A DNA stretch of 64,000 nt from NCBI RefSeq assembly GCF_016595465.1, contig NZ_JAENIK010000011.1, positions 1,240,001 through 1,304,000 on the forward strand, given 5' to 3'. Of the stretch, positions 19,900-29,064 are shown in pieces. The notes under the pieces are model-generated. The model was given only the letters and a program-made list of their open reading frames with translations, made no database searches and was not told the DNA's origin. Every line of letters begins with the position of its first letter. The stretch's first letter is position 1. The position numbers and the translations under genes were made by a program. Source of the DNA: Luteolibacter yonseiensis. GTDB lineage: Bacteria > Verrucomicrobiota > Verrucomicrobiia > Verrucomicrobiales > Akkermansiaceae.

Positions 19900-20847
19900 A
19901 TGAACCTTACACCATTATTCAAAACCTGCGCCGCCGTGCTGGCGCTGCATTGCTCGGGAGCCGCGTTCGCCGGAGGCGAGGGCTGGATTTCCGATTTCAC
20001 CGCCGCGAAAAAACAAGCGGCGGAATCAAAGAAGGACCTGCTCGTCGACTTCACCGGTTCCGACTGGTGCGGCTGGTGCATCAAGCTGAACAAGGAGGTC
20101 TTCGAGCACGAGCCGTTCAAGGCGGGTGTGAAAGACAAGTTCGTTCTGGTCGAGTTGGATTACCCGAGGGACAAATCCAAACTCACCGAGGAAACCATCA
20201 AACAGAACGAGGAGCTCGGGGCCAAATACCAGATCGCCGGCTATCCCACGATCCTGCTCTGCGATGCGGAGGGCAAGCCCTACGCCGCCACCGGCTATCA
20301 GGAAGGCGGACCGGAGAAGTATGTGACTCACCTGGACGAGCTGATCGGCAAGAAAGCCAAGCGCGATGAAGCGCTTGCGGCCGCCGCGAAATCCGAAGGC
20401 GTGCCGAAGGCGAAAGCCCTGGTTTCGGTCCTCAAGGAAATGGACCTCACGGATGGGATGGTGGCGAATTTCTACGGCGACGTCGTGGACCAGATCAAGG
20501 CGTCCGATCCGAAGGATGAAACCGGCTTCGCGAAGGAGGCGGCCATGAAGGAGCGCATCGCGGGCATCAAGAAGGATCTCGGCAGCCAGTTGCAGAAGAA
20601 GGATTTCGAGGGAGCGATCGCGGTGCTCGACAAGGCGCTGAAGGACGGGGACCTTCCGAAGGACGATGTCCAGCAGATCATGATGACGCGTGGCATGCTG
20701 CTCGGTGAGTTGAAGAAATACGACGAGGCGGTCAAGGCGCTGGACGAGGCGAAGGAGTTCAATCCGGAGAGCCCTTACGTCGGCAACATGGACGCCGCCA
20801 AAAAACGGCTGCTGGAGGCAAAGGAGAAGGCCGCATCCGGCACGTGA
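19900..20847 (+). CDS. Periplasmic thioredoxin-fold protein with TPR-like C-terminus
   Basis: 315 aa. A signal peptide covers residues 1-24 (ending GAAFA-GG). A thioredoxin fold follows with redox motif C57-G-W-C60 in GSDWCGWCIKL and cis-proline region AGYPTILLCD, as in DUF255/thioredoxin_7-like proteins. The C-terminal 150 residues are helical and resemble TPR units (QLQKKDFEGAIAVLDKALKDGD; LGELKKYDEAVKALDEAKEF). It is probably a periplasmic disulfide reductase or chaperone. A strong terminator follows, so it is the last gene of its transcript. Confidence 0.85.
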   Translation: MNLTPLFKTCAAVLALHCSGAAFAGGEGWISDFTAAKKQAAESKKDLLVDFTGSDWCGWCIKLNKEVFEHEPFKAGVKDKFVLVELDYPRDKSKLTEETIKQNEELGAKYQIAGYPTILLCDAEGKPYAATGYQEGGPEKYVTHLDELIGKKAKRDEALAAAAKSEGVPKAKALVSVLKEMDLTDGMVANFYGDVVDQIKASDPKDETGFAKEAAMKERIAGIKKDLGSQLQKKDFEGAIAVLDKALKDGDLPKDDVQQIMMTRGMLLGELKKYDEAVKALDEAKEFNPESPYVGNMDAAKKRLLEAKEKAASGT

Positions 20848-20880
20848 GACGTGGTTGGGATCCGCCACTCCTTGTTTTCC

Positions 20881-20915
20881 AAGCACCGCGCCGGTAGTCC
20901 GGCGCGGTGCTTTTT
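20881..20915 (+). terminator. Rho-independent terminator
   Basis: AAGCACCGCGCCGG pairs perfectly with CCGGCGCGGTGCTT (14 bp) around TAGT and runs into TTTTTC. It lies 33 bp after the thioredoxin gene and is the clearest terminator in the window. Confidence 0.9.
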
Positions 20916-20951
20916 CTTGGAGCCGGGGCGTGGAGGCTCCATGCTGCGGCC

Positions 20952-21584
20952 ATGCGGTTGGCATTGTGGTTTCTGGCGCTGGCGGTTCCCGTTCTCGGGA
21001 TCTGGCTGCTGTGGGGTGGCGGATGGGAAAGCTATTTCAGCTTCGCGGGCAGCGTGCTATGGCTGGAGAACGCGGGGCGCTGGGCGTGGGCGGCGGGCAT
21101 CCTCCTGCTCGCCTCGGACGTGTTCCTGCCCGTGCCGGGCACGGTGGTCATTTCCGCGCTGGGCTATGTTTACGGAACCCTGCTCGGTGGTGCCGTCGCT
21201 TCGGTGGGACTGATGGCGGCGGGATTGCTCGGTTATGGTGCCGGACGTTTGTTCGGCGAGGATTTCGCCCGCCGCTGGCTGGGGGATGGCGATTATGAAG
21301 CGGGCAGGAGGTTGTTTGAGAACGGCGGTGGCTGGTTGGTCGCCCTGTCCCGCGCGCTGCCGATCCTGCCGGAAGTCATTTCCTGCACCGCAGGGCTGGT
21401 GCGCATGCCTTTCCGGAGGTTCGTCACCGCGCTGGCTTGCGGCAGCGTGCCGATGGGCTTTCTCTTCGCCGCGATCGGCACCACCGGCAGGGACGCGCCC
21501 GGCTGGGCCCTGGCGCTCAGCCTCGTCATTCCCGCCGTGCTTTGGCTGGCCGCCGGGAGGCTCCGGAAACATTCCGGGCGATGA
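20952..21584 (+). CDS. VTT-domain (TVP38/DedA-like) membrane protein
   Basis: 210 aa from ATG 20952 (MRLALWFLAL). Five to six hydrophobic helices. The VTT/SNARE-associated signature is visible as SDVFLPVPGTVVISALGYVYG, then GYGAGRLFGEDFARRWLG, and ALSRALPILPEVISCTAGLVRMPFRRF. The family includes lipid scramblase/flippase-like proteins of the inner membrane. It starts about 37 bp after a terminator, so it has its own promoter. A DoxX/MauE-like gene follows 52 bp later. Confidence 0.85.
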   Translation: MRLALWFLALAVPVLGIWLLWGGGWESYFSFAGSVLWLENAGRWAWAAGILLLASDVFLPVPGTVVISALGYVYGTLLGGAVASVGLMAAGLLGYGAGRLFGEDFARRWLGDGDYEAGRRLFENGGGWLVALSRALPILPEVISCTAGLVRMPFRRFVTALACGSVPMGFLFAAIGTTGRDAPGWALALSLVIPAVLWLAAGRLRKHSGR

Positions 21585-21636
21585 CATTTTCCACCGCCAA
21601 CGCTTGCCATCCCTTCTCTCCAACCGACATTCCGTC

Positions 21637-22365
21637 ATGGCCATCACAACGAAACGATCCCTCACCGGCATGACCTGCGGCAACTGCGCCGCGAAGGTGG
21701 AAAAGCGCCTCGCCGCGCACCCGGAAATCGAGTCCGCGACCGTCACCATCCAGCCACCGCAGGCGACGCTTTCCAGCACCCGCGAACTCGGCACCGGCGA
21801 GCTCAACACCTGGCTCGCGCCTTTGGAGAAATATCGTTTTGTGGAAGAAGCGGCGGCAGCCCCGCCCGCATCCGTGCTTCCCGCCCCATCCGCCACGACC
21901 TACAAGCCCTTGCTCATCCTGCTGGGTTACCTGCTGTCGGTGCCTGCCGGAGTGCTCGTCGCCGCGGGCGGGTGGGACACGATGCTCGCCATGCGGTGGT
22001 TCATGGGCGGGTTTTTCATCGCGTTCTCATTTTTCAAAATGCTGGACCTGAGGGGATTTTCGGACGCCTACCGCAGCTATGATCTGGTGGCGAAGGCATG
22101 GCCCGGCTATGGATTCGTCTATCCGTTCGTCGAACTGGGTCTCGGGCTTTCGTACATCGCGAATCTCAATCCATGGATGGTGAACCTGGTCACCGCCGTG
22201 GTCATGGCGGTGAGTCTGGCGGGAGTGCTGCAAGCCGTTTTCTCCAAGCGCGCGATCCGTTGCGCCTGCCTCGGCACGGTGTTCCAGCTTCCCATGTCCA
22301 CCGTGACCATCATCGAGGATGGGCTGATGCTGGGAATGGCGGTGGTGATGCTGGCGATGGTTTGA
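21637..22365 (+). CDS. HMA domain fused to MauE/DoxX-like membrane protein
   Basis: 242 aa from ATG 21637 (MAITTKRSLTG). Residues 1-70 form a heavy-metal-associated domain with GMTCGNCAAKV, the Cys-x2-Cys metal site. After a linker come four transmembrane segments (LLILLGYLLSVPAGVLV; RWFMGGFFIAFSFFKML; VYPFVELGLGLSYIA; MVNLVTAVVMAVSLAGVL), then AIRCACLGT with a Cys pair, as in MauE/DoxX-type redox membrane proteins. It could pass metal or electrons to a partner thiol protein; the partner is unknown. Confidence 0.8.
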   Translation: MAITTKRSLTGMTCGNCAAKVEKRLAAHPEIESATVTIQPPQATLSSTRELGTGELNTWLAPLEKYRFVEEAAAAPPASVLPAPSATTYKPLLILLGYLLSVPAGVLVAAGGWDTMLAMRWFMGGFFIAFSFFKMLDLRGFSDAYRSYDLVAKAWPGYGFVYPFVELGLGLSYIANLNPWMVNLVTAVVMAVSLAGVLQAVFSKRAIRCACLGTVFQLPMSTVTIIEDGLMLGMAVVMLAMV

Positions 22366-22396
22366 GGGTGGAATGTGAGGCCATGGTAATTCCTCA

Positions 22397-22416
22397 CCGG
22401 TGGCTCGAGCCACCGG
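22397..22416. terminator. 20-bp palindrome between convergent genes
   Basis: CCGGTGGCTC is followed directly by its complement. It lies between the ends of the HMA-DoxX gene and uxaA. The strong stem could terminate transcription in both directions, but there is no T-run. Confidence 0.45.
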
Positions 22417-22447
22417 CGGATTTCCATAAGAAGTCATGGAACCTATA

Positions 22448-23968
22448 TCACATCTGTGCCGAGATGTTCCACGGCACGAACTCGTTGTCGCCGAAGCCGA
22501 GCGCTTCAGACTTTGATTTTCCACCGCTGGCGACACGGAGGATCTCCTGATAAATTCGGTCCGCGACCTGTTCGTGGGTTTCCTCGCCGTCTGCGATAGT
22601 TCCGGCGTTGATGTCCATGTCCTCCTCCATGTGGCGGAACATGGGGGTGTTGGTCGCGATCTTGATGGAAGGTGTCGGCTTGCTGCCGAAGACCGAGCCG
22701 CGGCCGGTGGTGAAGCAGAGCAGGTTCGAGCCGCCGGCGGATTGCCCGGTCACGCCCATGGGGTCGTAGCCGGGCGTGTCCATCATGTGCAGGCCGCGCT
22801 CGCGCACCGGCTCGGAGTAACGGAGCACGGAGACGAGATTGGTGGAACCTGCCTTGCAAACGGCACCGAGCGATTTTTCCAGAATGGTGGTAAGTCCTCC
22901 GGCCTTGTTGCCGGGGGTGGGGTTGTTGTTGATCTCACCATCCAGTTTGGCGGCGTAGTCCTCCCACCAGCGGATGCGCTCGATGAGCGCCTCGCCGACT
23001 TCCGGGCGCACGGCGCGGCGGGTGAGCAGGTGTTCCGCGCCGTAGATTTCGGGAGTCTCGGCGAGCACGGCGGAGCCACCCTGCGCGACCAACCGGTCCA
23101 CTGCGAGACCGAGCGCGGGATTCGCCGTGATGCCGGAGAGTCCGTCGGATCCACCGCATTGGAGGGCGACGATCAGTTCGCTGGCGGGCACCGCCTCGCG
23201 GCGGGCCCTGTCGGCGGCGGGCAGCACTTCGTTCACGAGTTTTTCAAGACAGGCCTCGATGGTTTTCCGCGTGCCGCCCATCTGCTGGATGGTCACGTAA
23301 TGGATGCTGCCGGCGGGCGGCTTGCCGAAGGTCTCGATCATCGCCGGGATCTGGTTCGTCTCGCAACCGAGGCCGACCATCATGACCGCGCCGAAGTTCG
23401 GGTGGCGGACGTGTCCCCAGATGGTGCGCTGGAGCATGGCGAAGGCTTCGTTCCGGTTGGAAATGCAGCAGCCGAGGCCGTGGGTGATGGCCACCACGCC
23501 GTCGATGTTCGGGAATTTCTCCAACAGCCCGCGCCGCTCGACCTCGCGCGCCACGTGGTGCGCGACGGTGGCGGAGCAGTTCACGGAGGAAATGATGCCG
23601 ACGTAGTTCCGCGTGCCGGTTTTCCCGTCTCCCCGGCGGTAGCCCATGAAGAAATCGCGCAGATCGTCCGGGACGTAGGCGGTGGGTTTGGCGGCGCTGC
23701 CGTGGGCGTAGTCGTCGGTGTGGTCCGACATGCCGAGGTTGTGGCTGTGGACATGCTCGCCGGTGGAAATGGCGCGCGTCGCGTGGCCGATGATCTGGCC
23801 GTATTTCCAAACGGGTCCGCCAGGTTCGATGTCGCGCAGGGCGACCTTGTGGCCACGCGGCACGACGCCGCGGACGGTGCCGCCACCGGGCAGGGATTCG
23901 CCGTCCGTGAGATCGGCGAGGGCGACGGCGACGGGGTCTTCAGGATGAAGGAGGAAGATGCGGTTCAT
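22448..23968 (-). CDS. uxaA: Altronate dehydratase family protein (UxaA)
   Basis: 506 aa, full length. An N-terminal SAF domain (residues 1-90, with RGHKVALRDIEPGGPVWKYG) is followed by the altronate/galactarate dehydratase core: GYRRGDGKTGTRNYVGI, HGLGCC, GLGCETNQ, QCGGSDGLSGITANPALG, ETPEIYGAEHLL and a C-terminal FTTGRGS region. The expected reaction is dehydration of D-altronate (or D-galactarate) to a 2-keto-3-deoxy acid in hexuronate catabolism. No uxaB, uxaC or kdgK lies nearby, so the exact substrate is uncertain. Confidence 0.9.
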   Translation of the reverse strand: MNRIFLLHPEDPVAVALADLTDGESLPGGGTVRGVVPRGHKVALRDIEPGGPVWKYGQIIGHATRAISTGEHVHSHNLGMSDHTDDYAHGSAAKPTAYVPDDLRDFFMGYRRGDGKTGTRNYVGIISSVNCSATVAHHVAREVERRGLLEKFPNIDGVVAITHGLGCCISNRNEAFAMLQRTIWGHVRHPNFGAVMMVGLGCETNQIPAMIETFGKPPAGSIHYVTIQQMGGTRKTIEACLEKLVNEVLPAADRARREAVPASELIVALQCGGSDGLSGITANPALGLAVDRLVAQGGSAVLAETPEIYGAEHLLTRRAVRPEVGEALIERIRWWEDYAAKLDGEINNNPTPGNKAGGLTTILEKSLGAVCKAGSTNLVSVLRYSEPVRERGLHMMDTPGYDPMGVTGQSAGGSNLLCFTTGRGSVFGSKPTPSIKIATNTPMFRHMEEDMDINAGTIADGEETHEQVADRIYQEILRVASGGKSKSEALGFGDNEFVPWNISAQM

Positions 23969-24007
23969 GGGTGTGGTTGGTGATGGTGGGGTGCCGGCTT
24001 TTCAGAT

Positions 24008-24110
24008 TTACCGCGATGCCGCGAAGGGACGCGAAGGAAGAGGGCGATGAAGGAGGTGGATTGAGAGAAATCGAAACGCGGAGGTAGGAGAGGAAGACGC
24101 GGAGAAGATG
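24008..24110 (+). repeat. Composite purine-rich repeat (GxxExxY-associated family)
   Basis: Two modules in tandem. The first is ACCGCGATGCCGCGAAGGGA plus CGCGAAGGAAGAGGG (24012-24045). The second, GAAATCGAAACGCGGAGGTA then AGGAAGACGCGGAGAAG, covers 24067-24108. The same order of modules occurs at 28606-28700, on the other side of the PVC gene. No coding potential is credible in the 23969-24218 gap. Confidence 0.7.
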
Positions 24111-24218
24111 GGTTGGAAAAATAGGAAGAGCGTGCGGTTTCGAATCGCGAGAAGGCGCGACCTGATAGTCCCTCTCTTCGCGGGTTACGTGGGTAGATGG
24201 CTACAAGGTCGCCCTTCC

Positions 24219-27200
24219 CTACGGCTTCGCCGGGCCGCCTTGGGCGGGGGCGGGGGACATTTTTCCGTCCTTGGCCGGGGACTCCAGGGTGATGGCGGCG
24301 ACCATCGGCGCGCTGGCGGTGCCGGGGCTGGTGAGGGTGATCTTTGAAATCAGGACCGCCGGTTTTTTCAGATCCCGCCAGAGGTAGCGCACCTGGCCGT
24401 GATCCGTCAGATCCGTGCGGGCGGAGCCGGGGACATCCACACCCGCGACGTGGTCGGCGATGTCCACGCCGTTGCTGAGGACGATGTCCTCGGAGGTTCC
24501 ATCCGCGTATCCGATCTTGATGGTCATCAGCGGGTCGTGGCCCTGCACCGCCGGGAATCCCCAGCCTGCCACCGCGCCCAGGAGGTGCAGCCTTCCCGCC
24601 GCGACATTCGCCGGAAGCTCCACACTGCCGGGCATCGTCAGGCTGAGGGCGTCCCCGCGAGCTCCGCCCTTGAGAACGATGACGTTTTTCCCGCCCGCCG
24701 CGATGGCGGGGTCCTGGAGTTGGAAGGGAACACCGCGCTCCTCGACGGTGCCGAAGCGCTTGAGCCCCACGCGGTCGCCGCCGACGTCCTTCGCGAGATA
24801 GACGCCCTTGCTGCCATCCGCCGTCGCGGCCTTGCCGAAGGTGAGGATGTGGAAGCGTTGCTCGCCGGCGCGGAGGTAGGAGATCAGGTCGCGCAGCGAG
24901 GCACCGCCGAGGGACTCGAATCCTTCCGGCATCAGGGATTTTCCGGTGTCCGTCTGGCTGGTGATCTGGTCGCGGGGGATCTCGGTCTCACCGCCGACGT
25001 TCTTGATGAAAAGGCTGCCCGCCGTCTCGCGGCTGATGAAGCCCGCCACGATGCGGCCATCCTTCGTGCCCACGTTCCAGACGTGGTAGCTCGGCTCCAC
25101 CTCGCGGTTCGGATCCACGATGTGGGTGAGGAGAGCCTCCACGCCGTGGGCCCCCATGCCTTCCAGCACCGGGCCGATGACCACGCCTTCGCCCTTGTAT
25201 AAATGGCAGATCGCGCAGGCTTGGAACAAGGCCTTGCCCGCCACCGGATCACCCGGAGCCATGACCTCGGGCAGCAGGCGGTTGATGACAGCGGCCTTCG
25301 CTTCCTCCGCGCCCTGGAATTTCGCCACCAACGGAGCGGCGTGTTCCCGGACGGACTTGTCGGGATGCTCGGCGAGACGGGCGATAAGCTGCGGCCCGGC
25401 GACGGCGGCGGGCAGGCTGCCATCGGCCAGCGCGTCGGTCAGGGCGATGGCGGATTCCGGGCGGCCGAGTAGCGCCTCGGTGACCTTCGCCTTGTCACCC
25501 TGCGGCAGCGACGGCATTGCGGTGATGAAAAATCTCGCGGCATCCGGAGACGGATTTTTCAGGATGGATTCGAAAAGCGCGGTCCGTCCGTCGCCGGGTT
25601 TCACGAAGGATTGTTTGAAAAATTCGGACAGGTCCGCGGGGAATGCTGGCAGGCCGCCGAGTGCGGACAGCACCTGCTTTTCCTGTGGCTGCGAGGCGAG
25701 CACGCGCTTCACCGCCTTTTCCAAACGCGCGTCGCGTTCGTCGGCGCTCCAGTTCCGGGCGGCGAGAGGCAGGGCGGTTGCGGAGATCTGCGGGACGTCG
25801 CTTTCCGCCAGGGCATTGATCGCGGAGCGTATTTCCGGGCTGTCGCCGAGCTTGCGTTCGCGAAGCGAGGCGAGCGATGCCATGGCGATGCCGATGTCTC
25901 CGCCTTGCGTGCCCAGCACCTTGAGCATCGGGATCAGTCGGGATTCGTCGTTGGAGGAAAACTCGAACAACCGCGCCACGAGCGGCGCCTGCTTTTCCTT
26001 GTCCGCCGAGGCCATGGCGGCGGCGAGCACCTCGCCGGGGGAGTTCTTCGCGAGCCGGGCCACCGCCGCAGGGGTCCAGATGTCGTCCGCCGCCGCATGG
26101 ATGGCGACCAAGGTGTCCGCCGCAACCACCGTTTGCGCGGGAAGTGCGGCGAGCACCTGCAGGCGCACCACCGGATCCTTGTCCTTCGCGAGATTCGTGC
26201 TGATGGATTTCACCACCGCATCCGTCGCCAGTTCCGGGTGGGTTCCCATCACCCGGGCGGCGGTGAGGCGCACGGAGCGATCCTCATCGGCCAGCGCGGC
26301 AATGAGCTCACGCTCGCCGAGCACACCTGCCGCCGCGCGCAGCCACAGCGCGTGGAGCCTCGCCGGGCCTTTTGCATTTTCCAAAAGCTTCGCCGCGCCC
26401 TTCACATCGCTTTCCTCGATGAGACGCTGGGCACGGAAGCGGATTTCCCGGTTGGGATTTCCCAAGGCGGCCACCCGGCCTTCCGGCGTCCGGAGGTCCG
26501 CCGCCGGGACGGGCTTCGCCTCGCGGTGACGGTAGCGGAGGATACGGCCGAAGAAATGGTCACGGTCGGGGCGGGCTGCCTGGTTGTTCCACAGATGGAT
26601 CGGTCCGCGCGGGTCGTTGTGGAGGATGGCCTGGTTGTAGAAATCGATGGTGTAGAGCTGGCCGTCCGGTCCCACCCGGGTGTCGATCTGGCGGCTCCAT
26701 GAATCCCGTGTGGCGGAAAACTCCTCCTCGCGTGTCTTCTCCGCCTTGAAGGTCACACCGGAGCGGGTGAGCTGTTCGTGGTGGACGATGTGTACCGTGG
26801 GCTCGGCGGTGAAGTAGCCCAGGTTCCAGGCGTCCGGCCACGATCCGCCTTCATAGACCGCGCAACCGCAGGCGGCGGTGAAGGAGCCGATCACGTCATT
26901 CGGCTGGTTCTCGACGATCTCCTCCCAAGTCATCAGCGGTTTCACCGGACGCAGATGGATCATCACCTGCCACGATGGCACGCTGCCCATGCCGCCTTCC
27001 GCCATGAGCCTGTCGGAAACGGGCGCGTGCATGACGAGATCGCCCGAAGTCGGCTGGGTAAAAAACAACTCGCCGTCCGAGGTGATGTCCACGCCCCAGC
27101 AGTTGCCGCTTTTCGCGCTGACCATCTCGATCTTCGTGCCGTCCGCCTTGAGACGGACGATGCCCGATCCGATCGATCCGAAATCCTGCCTGCCATCGCC

Positions 27201-28478
27201 GGACGTCACCTTGGGCGAACTCGAATAACCATGCGTCGCATAGATCCAGCCATCCAGCCCCCAGCGCAGGTTGTTCAGGACCGAGTGCGTGTCCTGCGTG
27301 CCGAGCCCGGTGTAGAGCACCTCGCGCTTGTCCGATTTCCCATCGCCATCCGTATCCCGCAGATACAGGACCTGCGGAGGCTGCGCGACGATGACGCCGT
27401 CCTTGTAAAAACAGAAGCTTGTCGCCAGATCCAGGTCGTCGGCGAAGACGTGGCGCTTGTCCAGGATGCCATCGCCATCCGTGTCCTCCAGGCGGCAGAT
27501 GCGGTCGCGTCCCGGACGGTTCACGGCGGGAGGCTTCGGCAGGTTGCTGTCGCGGTCCCATACGGAATACATCGACTCGGGGCCGCCGCCCTTCGTCCCC
27601 TCGGGGTATTCCATGCTTTCCACCACCCACAGGCGTCCCTCGCCGTCCCAGTCGATGTTGATGGCCTTTGAAACCAGTGGCTCGGAGGCCACGAGCTCCA
27701 CCTTGAAATCCGGGTGCACCTGCATGGACGCCACCTCCGCCTCGGGAGAGAGCGGGCCGCCCGGCGGGTAGGTCAGCAGGGAGTCGTCCGCCTTGCCGAC
27801 GGCGTCGCCTTCACCGCCTTGACCGGCCCACGCCAGCGCGCGTCCGAGCAGCGCGCGGATCGCCGGGTTCTTGAAAGTCTCCGGGTTTTTCCCCGGTACG
27901 AAGGAGACGATCCTGCCTTTTCCGAGCTCCTGCGTCCAGATCATCGGCGATACGCCGTAAACGTAGGGCTGTGGTTCATCCCCCTTGAGGTGCTTGCGGT
28001 TCGGCGTCCAGGTGGTGGCCAGCACGTTGCTCACCTTGGAATTGATTTCAAACCCCTGCATCATCTCGTCCGCCACATCGAAGTTCGAGACACCCCGTGT
28101 GATGAAATCCTCGCGGCCCGAGGGAGTGAAAAACAATGGCACGGCTCCGTTCCAACGGCGCGGCTCGCCCTTCACCAGTCCGGAGGCGGAGATGGCGTCG
28201 TGCACCAGCACGATGCCGCCGCCGGCCTTCACGTAGCTTTCGACGCGGGCTTTTTCCGCATCATCCCATTTCCCGCCGGCGGTGATGAGGACCGCGTCGG
28301 TTTTTTTCAGATCCGCCTCGCCGGGGAAATCCGGGCTGCTGGAAATCCCGGGGAACAATCCTTCCGCCGACTGCACGTAAAACGACTTGCCACAGGCGAG
28401 CCCGCCGCAAGCCGCGAGCGCCAGCCCGACGAGCGCCGGGATTTTCGTTACGATGGAGTTGCGGGCTGATTCATACAT
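24219..28478 (-). CDS. PVC-type dehydrogenase/HEAT/cytochrome c protein with ThuA-like domain
   Basis: 1419 aa, exported (N-terminal hydrophobic segment ALVGLALAACGGLA). A ThuA-like amidotransferase fold covers about 35-215. A PVC-specific membrane-bound dehydrogenase beta-propeller follows at about 245-640 (LWVVESMEYPEG, DTDGDGILDKRHVF, GLDGWIYATHG). Next come HEAT-like alpha repeats (about 650-1060) and a c-type heme site CAICH at 1088-1092 with GPVLEGMG. The C-terminal 270 residues are beta-rich and unassigned. The family is characteristic of Planctomycetes/Verrucomicrobia and thought to oxidise sugars in the periplasm. It may act with the neighbouring sugar-acid dehydratase; that link is inference. 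Confidence 0.9.
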   Translation of the reverse strand: MYESARNSIVTKIPALVGLALAACGGLACGKSFYVQSAEGLFPGISSSPDFPGEADLKKTDAVLITAGGKWDDAEKARVESYVKAGGGIVLVHDAISASGLVKGEPRRWNGAVPLFFTPSGREDFITRGVSNFDVADEMMQGFEINSKVSNVLATTWTPNRKHLKGDEPQPYVYGVSPMIWTQELGKGRIVSFVPGKNPETFKNPAIRALLGRALAWAGQGGEGDAVGKADDSLLTYPPGGPLSPEAEVASMQVHPDFKVELVASEPLVSKAINIDWDGEGRLWVVESMEYPEGTKGGGPESMYSVWDRDSNLPKPPAVNRPGRDRICRLEDTDGDGILDKRHVFADDLDLATSFCFYKDGVIVAQPPQVLYLRDTDGDGKSDKREVLYTGLGTQDTHSVLNNLRWGLDGWIYATHGYSSSPKVTSGDGRQDFGSIGSGIVRLKADGTKIEMVSAKSGNCWGVDITSDGELFFTQPTSGDLVMHAPVSDRLMAEGGMGSVPSWQVMIHLRPVKPLMTWEEIVENQPNDVIGSFTAACGCAVYEGGSWPDAWNLGYFTAEPTVHIVHHEQLTRSGVTFKAEKTREEEFSATRDSWSRQIDTRVGPDGQLYTIDFYNQAILHNDPRGPIHLWNNQAARPDRDHFFGRILRYRHREAKPVPAADLRTPEGRVAALGNPNREIRFRAQRLIEESDVKGAAKLLENAKGPARLHALWLRAAAGVLGERELIAALADEDRSVRLTAARVMGTHPELATDAVVKSISTNLAKDKDPVVRLQVLAALPAQTVVAADTLVAIHAAADDIWTPAAVARLAKNSPGEVLAAAMASADKEKQAPLVARLFEFSSNDESRLIPMLKVLGTQGGDIGIAMASLASLRERKLGDSPEIRSAINALAESDVPQISATALPLAARNWSADERDARLEKAVKRVLASQPQEKQVLSALGGLPAFPADLSEFFKQSFVKPGDGRTALFESILKNPSPDAARFFITAMPSLPQGDKAKVTEALLGRPESAIALTDALADGSLPAAVAGPQLIARLAEHPDKSVREHAAPLVAKFQGAEEAKAAVINRLLPEVMAPGDPVAGKALFQACAICHLYKGEGVVIGPVLEGMGAHGVEALLTHIVDPNREVEPSYHVWNVGTKDGRIVAGFISRETAGSLFIKNVGGETEIPRDQITSQTDTGKSLMPEGFESLGGASLRDLISYLRAGEQRFHILTFGKAATADGSKGVYLAKDVGGDRVGLKRFGTVEERGVPFQLQDPAIAAGGKNVIVLKGGARGDALSLTMPGSVELPANVAAGRLHLLGAVAGWGFPAVQGHDPLMTIKIGYADGTSEDIVLSNGVDIADHVAGVDVPGSARTDLTDHGQVRYLWRDLKKPAVLISKITLTSPGTASAPMVAAITLESPAKDGKMSPAPAQGGPAKP

Positions 28479-28605
28479 CCCTCTTTCATAACGCCTCCCG
28501 CGCTTCTGCCTAGCAGTGAAGCATCCGGAATAGAAAAATGTGCATTTCCAGCGGATCGGGACAGGAGGCTTGGGGGGGCGCTAGAGGAGTGGTTGCTTTA
28601 AGGTT

Positions 28606-28700
28606 CACCGCGAAGGCGCAAAGGTCGCGAAGGGACGCGAAGGAAGAGGGGAATGGATGGATCGAAACGCGGAGGACGCCTGGAGCGCGGAGGATCTGTG
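28606..28700 (+). repeat. Composite purine-rich repeat (GxxExxY-associated family)
   Basis: The first module, ACCGCGAAGGCGCAAAGGTC then GCGAAGGGACGCGAAGGAAG, is followed by GATGGATCGAAACGCGGAGG and a CGCGGAGGAT tail. It has the same modular order and strand as the copy at 24008. It lies in the geneless stretch 28479-29064, which otherwise holds only the REP-like pair. Confidence 0.7.
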
Positions 28701-28753
28701 GAGATTGCCGGAGCACTCCCACCATGCTCCGTGGGATCGGGTTACCGGCTCTT

Positions 28754-28958
28754 CAGCACCAACGGTGCGGAATGTGACAGCCCATGGCAACGCCATGGGA
28801 AGAGGCCCCAAGGAAGTCGAAGTCCTGAAAGGACGGGATCCGGGAGGGCCGGTGTGCTGGAGATGTCGTCCTTTCAGGACTCGGTTCATTCGGGATGCTC
28901 CACCCGGGGTTGCGCTTCGCTCACCCCGGGCTGTCCCATTCCGCTCCTTTGGTGCTGG
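28754..28958. repeat. Pair of inverted REP-like units
   Basis: Two head-to-head copies, 28754-28835 and 28867-28958, are imperfect reverse complements. Shared blocks are CAGCACCAA, GCGGAATG and GACAGCCC, plus GTCCTGAAAGGACG at the inner ends. Each unit has its own inner hairpin with different paired bases (CCCATGG/CCATGGG versus CCCGGGGT/ACCCCGGG), so pairing is kept while sequence changes. No gene is present. Confidence 0.65.
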
Positions 28959-29064
28959 AGAATGCCGGACGCCGGATGATCGCAAATCGATGCTTCGTTT
29001 CTGGAATGTGTGTTATTCAATGCATCGTCACTTGGATCACAGCATTTTGCGAAACACCATGGCC

